This document shows, piece after piece, positions 10,447-21,661 of a DNA stretch of 64,000 bases. Position 1 is the stretch's first letter; every line of letters begins with the position of its first letter. The stretch comes from Strigamia acuminata (Eukaryota; Arthropoda; Chilopoda; Geophilomorpha; Linotaeniidae). The stretch covers positions 916,501-980,500 of the forward strand of contig OX442318.1 in the NCBI GenBank assembly GCA_949358305.1, written 5' to 3'. The notes under the pieces were generated by a model. It searched no databases. It was not told the DNA's origin and saw only the letters and a program-made list of their open reading frames with translations. The translations under genes and the position numbers were made by a program.

Positions 10447-10986
10447 GTCAACCAGACCATTCAAATGTGAATGTCTTGCATTATGTTGCGTTTAAAATAC
10501 CCGCAAACGATGGCGCCACAAGCAAGATTACAGATTATAGATTACAATTCTTGACACCAAAGTAATTTGCTAGAGAAGAGAGAAAACCAATTGGATCTGA
10601 AATGTGGTTTATCATATTTATAACTGTAGTACTTGGGCCGGCTGAAAATGATGTTTGAAATTTTGACATTTGAAAGATCTTGGTTAATTTCCTCTAAAAT
10701 TTTAGCTGAAATAAAACACGGTCTTTTCTCCCGAAGATTTTTGGGGAAGAATGCACTCCAAAATAGTAATGTCTCAATTGCAATTGTTTTATTGGATTTA
10801 AATTTAGTTGGGTTACTCATTTCAAACTATGTGTACACCGTGTGTTCTGGGAGAACGATACAGACGGACACAGTAGGAACAAGTGCGTCGTCTTTGTTTA
10901 ACTGGCAGTATCACAGTTTGTGGTAATGGTTGCGTTATCACCAGGGCCTGTAATATTGGTGATTGAGGAGGCATTTGTAATGGGAC
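10447..10986. other. Flank of the Gypsy insertion; no gene assigned
   Basis: AT-rich DNA that was contiguous with the region left of 4726 before the Gypsy element inserted. Open frames on both strands at about 10542-10926 overlap each other and match no family I recognise. Confidence 0.3.
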
Positions 10987-11541
10987 TTACACAAGTTGCA
11001 CTGGAGCTATTGCGTCATCATCCGAGTCATTGCCACTTTGCGCGATATCTACATACTCAAAACCCGATGATGTTTGTTCATCCTTGCCTTCCCTGTTCCA
11101 ATATATATCTTTGTTTATACTGACATGTTTGGATGTGAAAGTCTTGTTGCTAATCGGGTTCCATATTCTATATCCTTCAGTTTCAGTGCTATAACCCACA
11201 AGGACACCATACCATGCCCTCTGTTCCCGTTTACTTTTCTTCATTTGACGGATATTTGTTCACTTAGTTGACCAAGTCATCTAGGTAAACTCCCGTGATA
11301 ACTACTCTTTGTTCGCCTTTGTATAAGTAAAGACATGGGTCATCCGGTAACCTTGCAAATTTACGTTTGTAAAAACTTCGTGCAGCTTCTCGTTCCAACA
11401 ACGTCCAGCATGTTTCAAACCATAAAGACTTTTTACAACTCTGCATACGTAGTTATTCCTTCCTACTGCAAATCCTTTTGGTTGCTCCATAAATATTGTC
11501 TCTTTCAGCAGGTACATTGTTTTAACGTCTTATTGATCTAG
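10987..11541 (-). pseudogene. Scrambled Copia pol remnant
   Basis: Two Copia-like blocks. At 11541-11264 is a reverse transcriptase piece in two frames, with ETIFMEQPKGF, SLYGLKHAGRCW and a YLDDL catalytic box. At 11244-10987 is an integrase C-terminal piece (WYGVLVGYSTETEGYRIW). On the minus strand the RT piece comes first, but in Copia elements integrase precedes RT. The fragment is therefore rearranged as well as frameshifted. No LTRs were recognised. Confidence 0.75.
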
Positions 11542-11544
11542 CAA

Positions 11545-14474
11545 CAGGTTCTGTTCAGCTGCCATTTCCAGTAATATTCTTAGCGATTCTATTCGCACTA
11601 CCAGCGAAAGTTTGATCACCACACACAATGACAAGTTTCATCATCATCGGCGGGAAATAGTACAAACAATGTACAGGGCTCAAGCAAGTATAGGGTGTAG
11701 CAAATATCATGACAAGAGGGAGTTATTTCCGGACCAGATGTGGTCAATGTAAAACCTGGACAATACATGATTTGTCTAAAAATAAGCCATGAAAACTGGA
11801 AAAAATGTATCTGCGCATTTGATTGAAATGCCGTAATTCGAATTGCCAGTATAATTCAACAAAAAAGATTTTCAGGACATTGTGACAAATCATCAAAAAT
11901 TGGGTTGTCCTGGAAAAACTGGAACATCTAGTCACCTTAACTAAAGGGTACATACTTGTACAGTATATCCGGTGGCAGCAGGGCTCGAAATGGAAAATAG
12001 CACAAACTGGAATTAACAGGCTTCGAAATTAAAAGAGCAATTTTAATGGCGAAGCAAGAGATAACCAACTTGTTCATTATGAATTAGTAGGGAAAGTAAC
12101 AAGTAACTAAGCAACTGTTAGTTAACTATCAGATAACCTTATAACCTTTCAACAATTGTTGCTAAGATGAATTGTTGAGAAGGCCATGACAGCAACGATA
12201 CATTTTTGTTACTGTTGCTTAAACCTAAATGATTGTATACAGATACAGGAATAACAGGACAACTGCAACTACCGATCAGATGATCAATTCATAACGAGAA
12301 TATGCGATATAAATGAAATAAAATGAGATGAGATAAAGTAAATTGTGATTGGCCAGTTGCTATTTCTTCCTGAAACTGTTTCCACATGTGTGTACACTGG
12401 TTGAATTAGTTTTTCTTAGCGCGACTATTATTTTTAAAAGGAAACTTACCTACAAGGAGTAAGTGTTCCCTGCTTCCACAAGCGGAGTTGAGTTGACGTC
12501 TGATGTAGTTTATGTTTGAAATTTACATTTAGAACGTTTCATTTATAATTCATTCTGTGATGTACGCCCACCAAAGTTCAAATTTTGTTTTCAGTGTTTT
12601 TAAGTTTGCTCACCAGGTGCACACAAAACCATTGAGATTGCGTGATATGAACATGTGGGTGTTTGTTTCATTATACAGGGGGTCAAGCCTGTGGACCTCA
12701 CTGTTAAACTTGTGACGGTGTACTTTCGGCGCAAGTATTTAACAATGCTTTGTCGAGAAATACTATGTCAAACTACTAAAAGCTCACGAGAACAAGTTTA
12801 ACAATTATTGAAGAGTGAATTGTGTAAATATGTAAAGAAATTGGAAACGCGTGTTTTCTCAAATCAGCTGACATTTAATTACAATAACTCAGTTATATAA
12901 ATACTATGGTCGACAAATGACCAAATAAACGGTGATTTTAACTATACATTGCGTATGGCAGTGAAGCCCTAAAATAATATCAGTGCGGTGGCTGTTGTCC
13001 TTTTGCTCCGAAATAGATTGTGGCTTATCTATTCGCATGGAGGAAAGATGTCATCAATGTCGGGCTGACTGGTCCTTGGTTCGGGTCTGTAATGGGCGGT
13101 ATCCGAGAGGTACGGTTGTCTTATTCCACATCGTCACAACTGGGGGCGGTGTTTGGTTTAAATGTTTGTACCAAACATTTACCAAATTAACCTCATGTAA
13201 ATATCTAAGATATTTGCATCTCGTATCATCGTTGTATCGCCTGGCTTACGCATACTTTTGGTTATCAAGTATGACGTAACTGCATCATCAACCTGGTTTG
13301 GTGATGTATTCATCGTGAGTAAAACTTAGTTTTACCTCATGATGCGGTTGGGGATTTATTCAACTAAGTTGGACAAATCTAAAACTGTAAAATGTACAAA
13401 GCATTAAATCCTATCGGGTCCGAACGGTAAGCATCATCCATCGCTCAGCCCGATATCCTCGCGATCACACAGTCGCTGTCTGCCTCACAGGAATTGGTGG
13501 CAAGTCCCCAGTCCCTTGGCGTCACCCAGGCTAGCGAGTACTAAATGCTCGTCCAAGCCTGATTCCTCGCCAGTATGAGCGGTCATGACCACAAGTGAAG
13601 ATGGAGGTTTCTTCACTCAGGCTCGTACTCACGGAACACAACATTATCCGTGGCCTCGATCTCAGACAAAGATTGGTGATGCGCCATCGTTTCGATGACA
13701 CCCAAAGATTGTCTCTGAACAATCCGCATTTCACCACAGGTCATGGTAAGCAGCACCATCAAAGGCGGAGGCCATTTGCTCAATTATGTTGATCCCAGGT
13801 GTAAAACAGGAACTGGATACTCAGGACCTAGTTCTCTCTCAGGTCAGGACAGGAACTGGATAGCCAGGACATCTTTTGGATTAAGTCTTTGACTCAATCC
13901 ACAGGGTGTCTATAATTGTCGCAGGTGCAAGGTGAGTAACCTTTTAACGTGGTTTCATGATAAATTCTCTGAATATTAGCATAAGATCAGCAAATAACTA
14001 TTTTCCTGTGAATAAATAATCAAAGGTTTAGTTATAAATGTTAAACTGGCATAAAACTACGTTTTATACAGTTTACACATAAATCTTGTAACTCTGGTTG
14101 AATTTGCTGCTAAATGCGTTGAGCGCCATCTATTGACTATTTTAGTCATTGTGACGTAACCGTCACAAACTATAAAGAGACAAAAACCAAGGGCAAGGGA
14201 ATTAAATTGAAACGTTAAAATGTGACTGTGGACGCTCCAAATCAATATTTAGAATTTAAGAATAAAATGTTTTGCATTTAGAATGCTTGCAACGATTGTT
14301 TATTCATGAATTTCATTGCCGCTGCTTTTCATAATCAATTTTCTGACAGATCTTGACACATGAACAAGTGTTAACCATTTCTTTAAAAGGAGACGCCGGC
14401 AGATTTACTCAATTATCAAAATGTCCGGTTGTATCAACAAAGACAAAGAACTCTGCCCACTTTGAACAACCTAA
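11545..14474. other. Gene-free interval with dispersed repeats
   Basis: No coding region is supported. 12840-13110 is a diverged copy of DNA at 34010-34290 (shared TATGGTCGACAAATGACC-type stretch and CCCTAAAATAATATCA). 13805-13870 has a short imperfect duplication around CAGGAACTGGATA. The rest is AT-rich and featureless to me. Confidence 0.4.
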
Positions 14475-14900
14475 TGCTGGGCGCACACATACCGCGATTG
14501 AATTTAATTTAATTTTCGTACAAATTAAATTTACTATAAGTAAATATGAATTAAATTTAACTTTCGCGTTAATATTTAACATACATTTAACATCATATTT
14601 ACTTAACGCGTTAAATATAAATTTACACTTCATATTTACTTACATTTAAATTTTGTAAATATGAAATTTCAAGCAGTGATTCACACAGCAACCGAAAATG
14701 TTGATGAAATGACGTCATTTTACACAGCTCACCGATTGGCTGCGACACGAATCGCGGGCGAAATAGAACTTGGGACAAGTACTATTTCGCAAAGTAGATT
14801 TCGAACCGGCGCGAAGGAAATGACGTCACCTGCGCATGCGCAATGGCAACGCAATCGCGACGCGACGCGACGCAAAATCGCGGTACGTGTGCGCCCAGCA
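14475..14900. mobile_element. Harbinger-like MITE
   Basis: 426-bp element with 25-bp terminal inverted repeats beginning TGCTGGGCGCACAC, one mismatch between arms. TAA flanks both sides (14472-14474 and 14901-14903), the 3-bp TWA-type duplication of PIF/Harbinger transposons. No transposase is present. The interior holds AT-rich short palindromes and a CG-rich right part. Confidence 0.75.
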
Positions 14901-15124
14901 TAACAGACTGAAAATGTCCCCAGTTTCAAATCGCAGGATGGTCCCTGATGTAACAATGTGTCACACACCTGGAATCTCTTCTCATCACACTTACTTGAAC
15001 ACTCGTGTAGGCTGCAACTCGGTCTGAAACAGGTTACTGGGCATCACAGTGGTGAACAGGAAGAAGGTCCCTGGCGGTCTGTAACTCAACTACACCACTC
15101 AGACCTCTCTTTCTCCCCTTTTAA

Positions 15125-15535
15125 CCTTGGGGTATGTGTGCGGATTTTGTCGGGGGCGAAAGGGTCCCGCTTTTTAACATTACGGCGGCCTATACGTTGT
15201 TTCGTTGATCGCGACTGTGATGCGGAATTTGCGGATGTTGTTTTGGCCGAGTAGTTCGTGCGACCGAGCGCGTTTTGTTCGTTGCTTTTCGGTGTTCGGT
15301 GGGTTTTGTGACCGGTCAAGGGTTTCGCTAAAACGTGGTTTTTGTGACGGGAGGGAGGGGGGATCGGTTCATGTGCTCCGAACGCGCCGCGACGCGCCGT
15401 GACTTGGGCCAAAAACGACCCGGTCGGAAACCGGGTCCCGGGCTTCGTCGAGGCGTGGTTTTTGAGAACGGGGGGAGGGGGGGATCGGGTCGCGTGCTCC
15501 GAAAGCGCCGCGACGCGCCGTGACTTTGAAACTCA
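15125..15535. mobile_element. Fragment related to the terminus of the giant repeat
   Basis: Starts with CCTT directly after TTAA (15121-15124). For about 170 bp it is similar to the start of the repeat at 34649 and 55655, sharing GCGGATTT, GCGAAAGGG and ACATTACGGCGGCCTATAC. After that the sequences diverge. No right end was found. Confidence 0.55.
15334..15528. repeat. GC-rich 120-bp tandem repeat, about 1.6 copies
   Basis: Begins CGTGGTTTTTG at 15334 and again at 15454. Both copies contain GGGAGGGGGG-type runs and GCGCCGCGACGCGCCGTGAC. The G-runs could form quadruplexes. Because 120 is a multiple of three, open frames persist, but they look like repeat translation rather than genes. Confidence 0.7.
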
Positions 15536-15835
15536 ATTGATTTACATTGTCACGCCTCTGGTGAGAAAACTTAAAACTACTGAAATAAAGGCAATATTTT
15601 TATTCGTGCTTGGGCGTACCAAATTAATATTTTTTTGATCAAAATGTATACGGTTGACATACGAGTATAAACATTGATGAATTATTCATTTTGTGATATT
15701 GGCTCGACATAGTTGTCACAAAAGCAGTAATAAACCAACATCAAAAACAAAATAAATGTTTGAATTTGTACTCAACTATTTATGGGGTTTTATGATTGAA
15801 ACCGTTTTCCCTGCATTTAAGAAATGCGGAACGCT
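15530..15835. repeat. Dispersed repeat, copy 1
   Basis: Similar to 33620-33935 and partly to 16899-17165. Shared stretches include GCAATATTTTTATTCGTGCT, TTGTGATATTGGCTCGACA and CCGTTTTCCCTGCATTTAAG. Confidence 0.7.
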
Positions 15836-16533
15836 CAAATCGGTGATGCGTACAGGGCGAAACATAGCCAGGCGCGACATTTAGATTCGCGCCTGGCAAT
15901 CGGCAGTACATTGCTACTAATTTCAACGCGACATGTTATTTTCACGGTGGTTTGGAATAGCGTGGCGCGACACGCTGTTCTAACCAGGCGCGACACTTGG
16001 GCATAGCGTGGCGCGACACGCTATGCCAAAGATACATGACACGTCGCTGTGACGTGGCGCGACACTAATAACACAAATACAAAAAACACAAAACTCCCAC
16101 TGACTATTGGTCTGTTTAGACTTATTTATATATTGTTCGAGTTTTACCGGCATGTCGTTTTAAGTGAGCACGAATTTTTTTCAATCAGGATTGAACCAAA
16201 AGATGCTTAAAAAGCGTTTTTAGATCCCAAAATGTAGAAAATTTGCCTAAATTTGCCTAAAAAAACAAAAAAAAGTCGCCTTTTCACTTATGCCGGCATG
16301 TTTCACTTTATACCGGCATGTTGTATAAACTTTGTATCTGGAATTTTCAAAAGTTGGTAATTCCATGTAAGTGGCATACACTCACAACTTATATGCTTGC
16401 GTGATTCCAAAAGTAGCGATTTCAAATGTCGCTTTTTTTGGATTCGCAATTTCCTTTTTCGCAATATATCATGCGCCTCGGTTCGTCTATTCCGTCTGTA
16501 GGGTAGGACTGTCTGACGGACTTTCTTAAATGT
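15835..16533. repeat. Short-word repeats (GTGGCGCGACAC and ACCGGCATG)
   Basis: GGCGCGACA words recur at about 15872-16063, once as an inverted repeat around GCATAGCGTGGCGCGACACG. At 16146-16321 the word CCGGCATGT appears three times. No gene seen. Confidence 0.5.
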
Positions 16534-17171
16534 TTAAACTGGCAATTTTATGTTTTTTTTTCTGCACTTACAGTTTCAAATTTGCTTGGTCTGTTCGAAT
16601 TCATTCATCACAATGACGTATCACGAAGATAGTCGTGAATTGTGTCGCCGGTGCTAGTGAATAAATGAACGAGTTTTGCTGACTTTTCTCGGAGCACGGT
16701 TGACATTGACATGGGGAAACAACTAAAACACATTTTAGTGAATTAAAATTTAATTGATTTTTCACTTTCTTTTAAGCTGATGAGTTTTTGATTGATTTTC
16801 TTCTGTGAGAAAAATAAATTTACACCCTGTCATTTTTTTTGAGTTTGCTCACCATTGATTCAGTCAGGAGAGAACAAGTTGAACTGTCTGGCGCCACTGA
16901 AACTCAATACAAGTCGATTTACCTTGTCACGCCTCTGGTGGGAAAAGTTTTAACTACTGAAATGAAGGCAATATTTTTATTCGTGCTTGGGCGTACCAAA
17001 TTAATTATTTTTTTGATCAAAATGTGTATGGTTGACATAAAAACAGACATTACTGAATTAGATTTTTTTTTTAAATTGATGAATTATTCATTTTGTGATA
17101 TTGGCTCGACATAGTTGTCACAAAAGCAGTAATAAACCAATATCAAAAACAAAATAAATGTTCGAATTTAT
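16534..17171. repeat. Dispersed repeat, copy 2, interrupted by Copia
   Basis: Similar to 33285-33865 (shared CTGCACTTACAGTTTCAAAT and CACCATTGATTCAGTCAGGA). The Copia element starts where homology would be expected to continue. Confidence 0.7.
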
Positions 17172-17308
17172 TGTTGGAATAACTTCAGCACACAACGTTA
17201 ATTTTGAATACATTCACATCACTCCATATTTATTCCTCTTTTGTAACACAACAAACATACAACCTAAAGTCATTGTTACATTACTAAGCAACGCATCTAA
17301 TATCAACA
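17172..17308 (-). repeat. 3' LTR of Copia element
   Basis: 137 bp, starting TGTTGGAATAAC on the plus strand and ending ATATCAACA. Three substitutions relative to 21662-21798. Confidence 0.93.
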
Positions 17309-17383
17309 CTCGTCCACGTTGCATATTTTAGTAATTAAACTATTTCAAATTATAAATGTACATTTTTTGACTCAAATGTTAAT

Positions 17384-17653
17384 TCAATAAAGTCCGATTA
17401 ATTTCAAAACATTCTGCAACTTTGGCGCGGATAAGGCCTTCGTCATAATGTCTGCCAGCATCTTATCTGTCGGTACGAACTCAATGTCATAAACTCCTTT
17501 TGCTACATCATCACGCAAAAATAAGACGCGACGCTGGAAGTGTTTTGTGCGTGCGTGGAATTGTGGGTTCTTTGTCAAGGCGACCGCAGCCTGGTTATCG
17601 CAATACAATTTGATAGGGTGTCGCACGATAGAATCCAACTTGAGCTCACTCAA
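17384..17653 (-). pseudogene. C-terminal RNase H tail of Copia pol, out of frame
   Basis: Carries the family motif YCDNQAAVALTKNP and HARTKHF, which normally follow directly after the preceding frame. It overlaps that frame by 8 bp and has no ATG of its own. A single-base length change near 17650-17675 explains the break. Confidence 0.85.
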
Positions 17654-20600
17654 AAATGGAACTTTGCCATTTAATCTCTTTGGCTAACTCTACGAGGGCC
17701 ACGAATTCGGCCTCGCAAGTAGAGAGTGCAACCAATTGTTGCTTACGCGATTGCCACGTGACGGCAGTGCCGCCAATAAGGGTTATGTAACCTGCAAATG
17801 ATTTTGCATCGTGAGACTGGGTGTTCCAGGAGGAGTCAGCAAATCCTCTCCATTGATTTAATTCTCTTCGATAAGTTATCTTGTAGTCTTTTGTTGCTTT
17901 AAGGTATCTCAGGATCCTCTTCGCGGCTGTCCAGTGACATTCAAATGGCTGGGTTAGCCATTGTGATAAACTTGATACCGCAAAGGCCAAATCGGGTCTA
18001 GTACCTTGTGCTAGATACATCAATGATCCGATAATTTCCCTGTAAGGCTTATCCTTGAGTGGATTTCCCTTTGGATAAGTTGGGTCTTCGAACTTCTGAG
18101 CAAGATCCATTGGTGTGTTAACAGTATTGGCATTTTCCATGCCAAATCTTTGGAGTAATTGCTCAATATAAGGCCTTTGGTGGATTGCAATAGAGCCATC
18201 TTCATCATTAATTTCAACCTGAATGCCGAGTATGTTTTTGACCCGTCCAAGATTAACTATATCAATCTTCTGTCCTATCTTCTGCAATAGTAGGTTCATA
18301 AAGTCTTGGTTATTTGTAAACACCAGTAGGTCATCTACATACACGGCCATCCAAATTAACTTTTGATGGTCATAACAAAAATATACGCACGAATCTATGG
18401 TCAACTTCTTAAATCCAACGTCCAACAATATTCGATTAAGGGCCTCGTGCCATGCTCGCCCAGCTTGCGGAAGCCCGTAAATTGCACGCAGGAGCAAGCA
18501 AACACGAGGTACGTCAAAATCTTGTTTGTAACCGGGTGGTTGAGCCATATAAACAGTTTCTTTTAATTTGGCATGTAAATAAGCAGCTTTCACATCGTAG
18601 TGAAAAATTAGTAATTGAAATATTGCTGCCATCGCAAAAAGCATGCGAATTGTAGATAAACGAACAACAGGTGCAAATGATTCTTCAAAGTCAATGCCTT
18701 TTGTTATCCTATAACCTTGCGCAACCAACCGTGCTTTAAACTTTGGTAAGTTTGTTCTTGGATCCATCGTTTTCTTGTAAACCCATCTTGAGCCAATCAC
18801 TTTGGCTTGTTCTGGTTTTGATACCAGTCTCCAAGTCTTACGTTCTCGCTGAGCATCCATTTCACTATCCATGGCCTTTTTCCATTGCTCAGCTTCTTCT
18901 GATTCAATCGCTTGCTTGTAGTTCTGTGGTTCTATAATCGCTTCTTCAGCATGGTGCAAGGAGAGACCCGTTTCGGGTAAACCATTGTCAGTAACGTGAC
19001 GTGCAGCGTCACGTGCACTCGCCCATCTTCGATCGCGATGTTTACGCCAATCAGCGACCTGATATGGCTGAACTTGTCGATGATTTCTAGTTGAATGTCG
19101 CCTAACTACAGGTTGATTCTCGTGTTGATCAATAGGCGGTGTTGTTTCAACTTCAACTGGGGCTGATTCCGGTATGTATGACATCATTGGCTCCAGTTGA
19201 GTATGTTTTTGCAACAAATCACTTCCATTCTTCGTTTCATCAAAACGGACATCACGAGAAATAATTATTTGATTTGTCTGTGAGTCCATGAATTTCCATC
19301 CTGGTTGTAAATCAGGGTAACCAACGAATATTACTGGTTTTGCTCTGGGTTCCAATTTCTTACGATGCTGCTTTGGCACCCAAGCATATGCCAAGCACCC
19401 AAAAATCCGTAGATGTTTAACTGTTGGTTTCACACCGGTCAAGCGTTCTATAGGAGTTTGTCCAACAAAACGCTTAGTTGGAGACCTGTTTCCGATATGA
19501 GCTGCCGTTGCAGCCGCTTCTGCCCAATATTCCATAGGAAGGTTAGCATCCTGTAACATGGTGCGTGTCTTGTCCAAAATTTTTCTGTTACTGCGCTCAG
19601 CGACTCCATTCTGGGCTGGGCTATAAATTATAGTTTTCTGATGTTCAATGCCATTTTGGGCCATCACATTGGCGAATCTTTTATTCAAAAATTCAGTCCC
19701 ATTGTTGGTTCTTACGGTCTTGACGCGCATATCATACTTGTTCTGTTGTACCGCTAAGAACTCCTTAAATACTTCAGTAACTTGATCTTTAGTTTTTAAA
19801 AATTTCAGAAAAATTGCTCTTGAATAATCGTCCACAATTGTATACATGTAAACTGATCCTCCACAAGATGGTACGGTCATCGGGCCACAAAGGTCCATAT
19901 GTAGCATCTGGAGAGGTGCAGTACTCTTGATAGACTGGACCGACTTAAATGGAGAACGAGTAAGCTTTCCTGTCACACACGCCTGACACAAGGGTAATGG
20001 CTTGAGATTTTTCAAAAGTAAGTCTTTAACCATGTCCCTTGTGACCAATATCTTCAAATCCTGAAAGTTTAGGTGTGCAAATCTTCGATGCCAGAGAACA
20101 GTGTCCAATTCTTGGTTAGACTGTGTGATGGTTTTCTCAGCAAGGCTAGCCTCTGCTTCATCAGGTGATATGGAACATCTTCCCAATAAGGCCCTGAATG
20201 CAAACAAGGTATTCTTCATCTCTGCCATTAACACAACTCGGGCATTTACATCCACTATCTTACAAAAATTGTCCACGAACAATACAGAGCATCCCTTTTT
20301 AATAACACGGCCAACAGAAAATAAATTGTTCGTTAATGAAGGCACATATAACACTTCATCCAGGTGTAATGTACGGCACACTCCTTCATATTTAACTACT
20401 AAATCAACTGTGCCAATGCCAATAGCTTGGACAGCAGTCCCATCTGCCAAAATAACCATACGAGCTGCACCAGAATCTAGCGTTTTAAATAATGTCTTAT
20501 TTCCCGTCATGTGGGAAGTGGCACCGGAATCGAGGAACCATTCTGCAGGACCAGTCTCGAGAGGCAGTGTGTCCCAGTGTCTCGTGCTCAAAGCAAAATC

Positions 20601-21482
20601 CAAATTTACATCTCTGTTTACTGCCTCTTTAACATTCATAGTTCGATTTTGGAAATCTTTTCGACCACGAGTATTCCGGATAGGAAATGCACCTCGAGTT
20701 GAACTGGCTCCCTTATCTGTCGATGATGAAGCCTCTTTCTGCCAACACTGTGCTTCCACATGGCCAAGTTTCCCGCAAGTCCAGCACTTAATGCGTGATT
20801 TTCCTCGAAATCCACGGCCAAATGTACCCCGCTGAAACTGTCCTCGGCCCCGTTGTTTAATAAAATTCGCCCCTTCAAGTGACGTTGATGGTGTCTTGTT
20901 TCGATCTTCTTCAGCAAGCAAGGCACGTTTTACTGTCTGTAAATTCAATGAAGATATACCAATGACATCACAACTTCTTACAACATCTTTATATTGCGAA
21001 GACAATCCCCTCAAAATATGAGCACAAAGTTCTGCCTCTTTAATGACAACACTTAGAGTGTGGAGCTGCTTGGACAGTGACAAGGCGCGATCAAGGTAAG
21101 CGACAACTGTTTCACCTGGCTTCATAGTTAGGCGACCCAAGTCTGTCCTCAAATGGACTGTTAAATCCTCTGTTGCACCCTGATTCTCAGTCTGCAGGGA
21201 TTCCCACACTGCTTTGGCATTCGCACAATCTATCACATGCCGCAACTGAGTTGAATCAATTGTTGTCAAAATAGCATTAGTTGCCTCCAAGTCAGACTTT
21301 AGCCAAGCATCTTGTCTTGTTTTAAATGCATCATCAGTCTCTGCGACAGTCTTTATTGGAATATTCGTAGATACAGCATCCCACCATCCTTTGGTTTTTA
21401 ACAAAACTGTCATCCTGAACTTCCATTCCGGGTAATTTCTCCCATTTAACCGCTCGATTGAATGATACTGCTGCTCAGACAT
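17646..21482 (-). CDS. Copia gag-pol polyprotein (frameshifted at 3' end)
   Basis: 1278 codons. Gag occupies about 1-230. The zinc knuckle is C233-C236-H241-C246 (CX2CX4HX4C). Protease has WFLDSG with D318. Integrase has the zinc site H465/H470...C499/C502, D530 and E629, but the second catalytic position reads RTNNGTEF, with N593 where the family has Asp (19704-19706). The GKLTRSPF and SPAQNGVAERSN motifs are typical of Copia. Reverse transcriptase has D963 in YDVKAAYLH and the YVDD box at 1048-1051. RNase H starts near 1205 with D1216 and E1257. The frame then stops, and the last RNase H segment continues in another frame at 17384-17653. Confidence 0.93.
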   Translation of the reverse strand: MSEQQYHSIERLNGRNYPEWKFRMTVLLKTKGWWDAVSTNIPIKTVAETDDAFKTRQDAWLKSDLEATNAILTTIDSTQLRHVIDCANAKAVWESLQTENQGATEDLTVHLRTDLGRLTMKPGETVVAYLDRALSLSKQLHTLSVVIKEAELCAHILRGLSSQYKDVVRSCDVIGISSLNLQTVKRALLAEEDRNKTPSTSLEGANFIKQRGRGQFQRGTFGRGFRGKSRIKCWTCGKLGHVEAQCWQKEASSSTDKGASSTRGAFPIRNTRGRKDFQNRTMNVKEAVNRDVNLDFALSTRHWDTLPLETGPAEWFLDSGATSHMTGNKTLFKTLDSGAARMVILADGTAVQAIGIGTVDLVVKYEGVCRTLHLDEVLYVPSLTNNLFSVGRVIKKGCSVLFVDNFCKIVDVNARVVLMAEMKNTLFAFRALLGRCSISPDEAEASLAEKTITQSNQELDTVLWHRRFAHLNFQDLKILVTRDMVKDLLLKNLKPLPLCQACVTGKLTRSPFKSVQSIKSTAPLQMLHMDLCGPMTVPSCGGSVYMYTIVDDYSRAIFLKFLKTKDQVTEVFKEFLAVQQNKYDMRVKTVRTNNGTEFLNKRFANVMAQNGIEHQKTIIYSPAQNGVAERSNRKILDKTRTMLQDANLPMEYWAEAAATAAHIGNRSPTKRFVGQTPIERLTGVKPTVKHLRIFGCLAYAWVPKQHRKKLEPRAKPVIFVGYPDLQPGWKFMDSQTNQIIISRDVRFDETKNGSDLLQKHTQLEPMMSYIPESAPVEVETTPPIDQHENQPVVRRHSTRNHRQVQPYQVADWRKHRDRRWASARDAARHVTDNGLPETGLSLHHAEEAIIEPQNYKQAIESEEAEQWKKAMDSEMDAQRERKTWRLVSKPEQAKVIGSRWVYKKTMDPRTNLPKFKARLVAQGYRITKGIDFEESFAPVVRLSTIRMLFAMAAIFQLLIFHYDVKAAYLHAKLKETVYMAQPPGYKQDFDVPRVCLLLRAIYGLPQAGRAWHEALNRILLDVGFKKLTIDSCVYFCYDHQKLIWMAVYVDDLLVFTNNQDFMNLLLQKIGQKIDIVNLGRVKNILGIQVEINDEDGSIAIHQRPYIEQLLQRFGMENANTVNTPMDLAQKFEDPTYPKGNPLKDKPYREIIGSLMYLAQGTRPDLAFAVSSLSQWLTQPFECHWTAAKRILRYLKATKDYKITYRRELNQWRGFADSSWNTQSHDAKSFAGYITLIGGTAVTWQSRKQQLVALSTCEAEFVALVELAKEIKWQSSIFE

Positions 21483-21647
21483 TACTGCTGCTCAGTCATG
21501 ACAAATTGTCTCGCAAAAAAAAATGTAGGCCTAACTTCTTTTGAATGTGGCAACTCAACAAAAAAATATGGGAAAGGACCCATAATCAATCACAGTTCAA
21601 TTTTTGGATCCAACACTTATCTTTGTAGTTTGTGCTGTTGCTTGTGC

Positions 21648-21661
21648 GGGCCCATAACCCA
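21648..21661 (-). other. Copia primer-binding site (half-tRNA type)
   Basis: The plus strand reads GGGCCCATAACCCA, the anticodon-arm sequence of animal initiator-Met tRNA including the CAU anticodon, next to the 5' LTR. Drosophila copia is known to prime with a fragment of this tRNA. Confidence 0.8.

Noticed and set aside
10542-10926. 92- and 97-codon frames on opposite strands
   Set aside because: They overlap antiparallel, match no family I know, and have no conserved counterpart in the window.
13180-13350. Short inverted words around AAATATCTAAGATATTTGCA and AGTAAAACTTAGTTTTACCT
   Set aside because: Arms of about ten bases are too short to define an element, and no target duplication was found.
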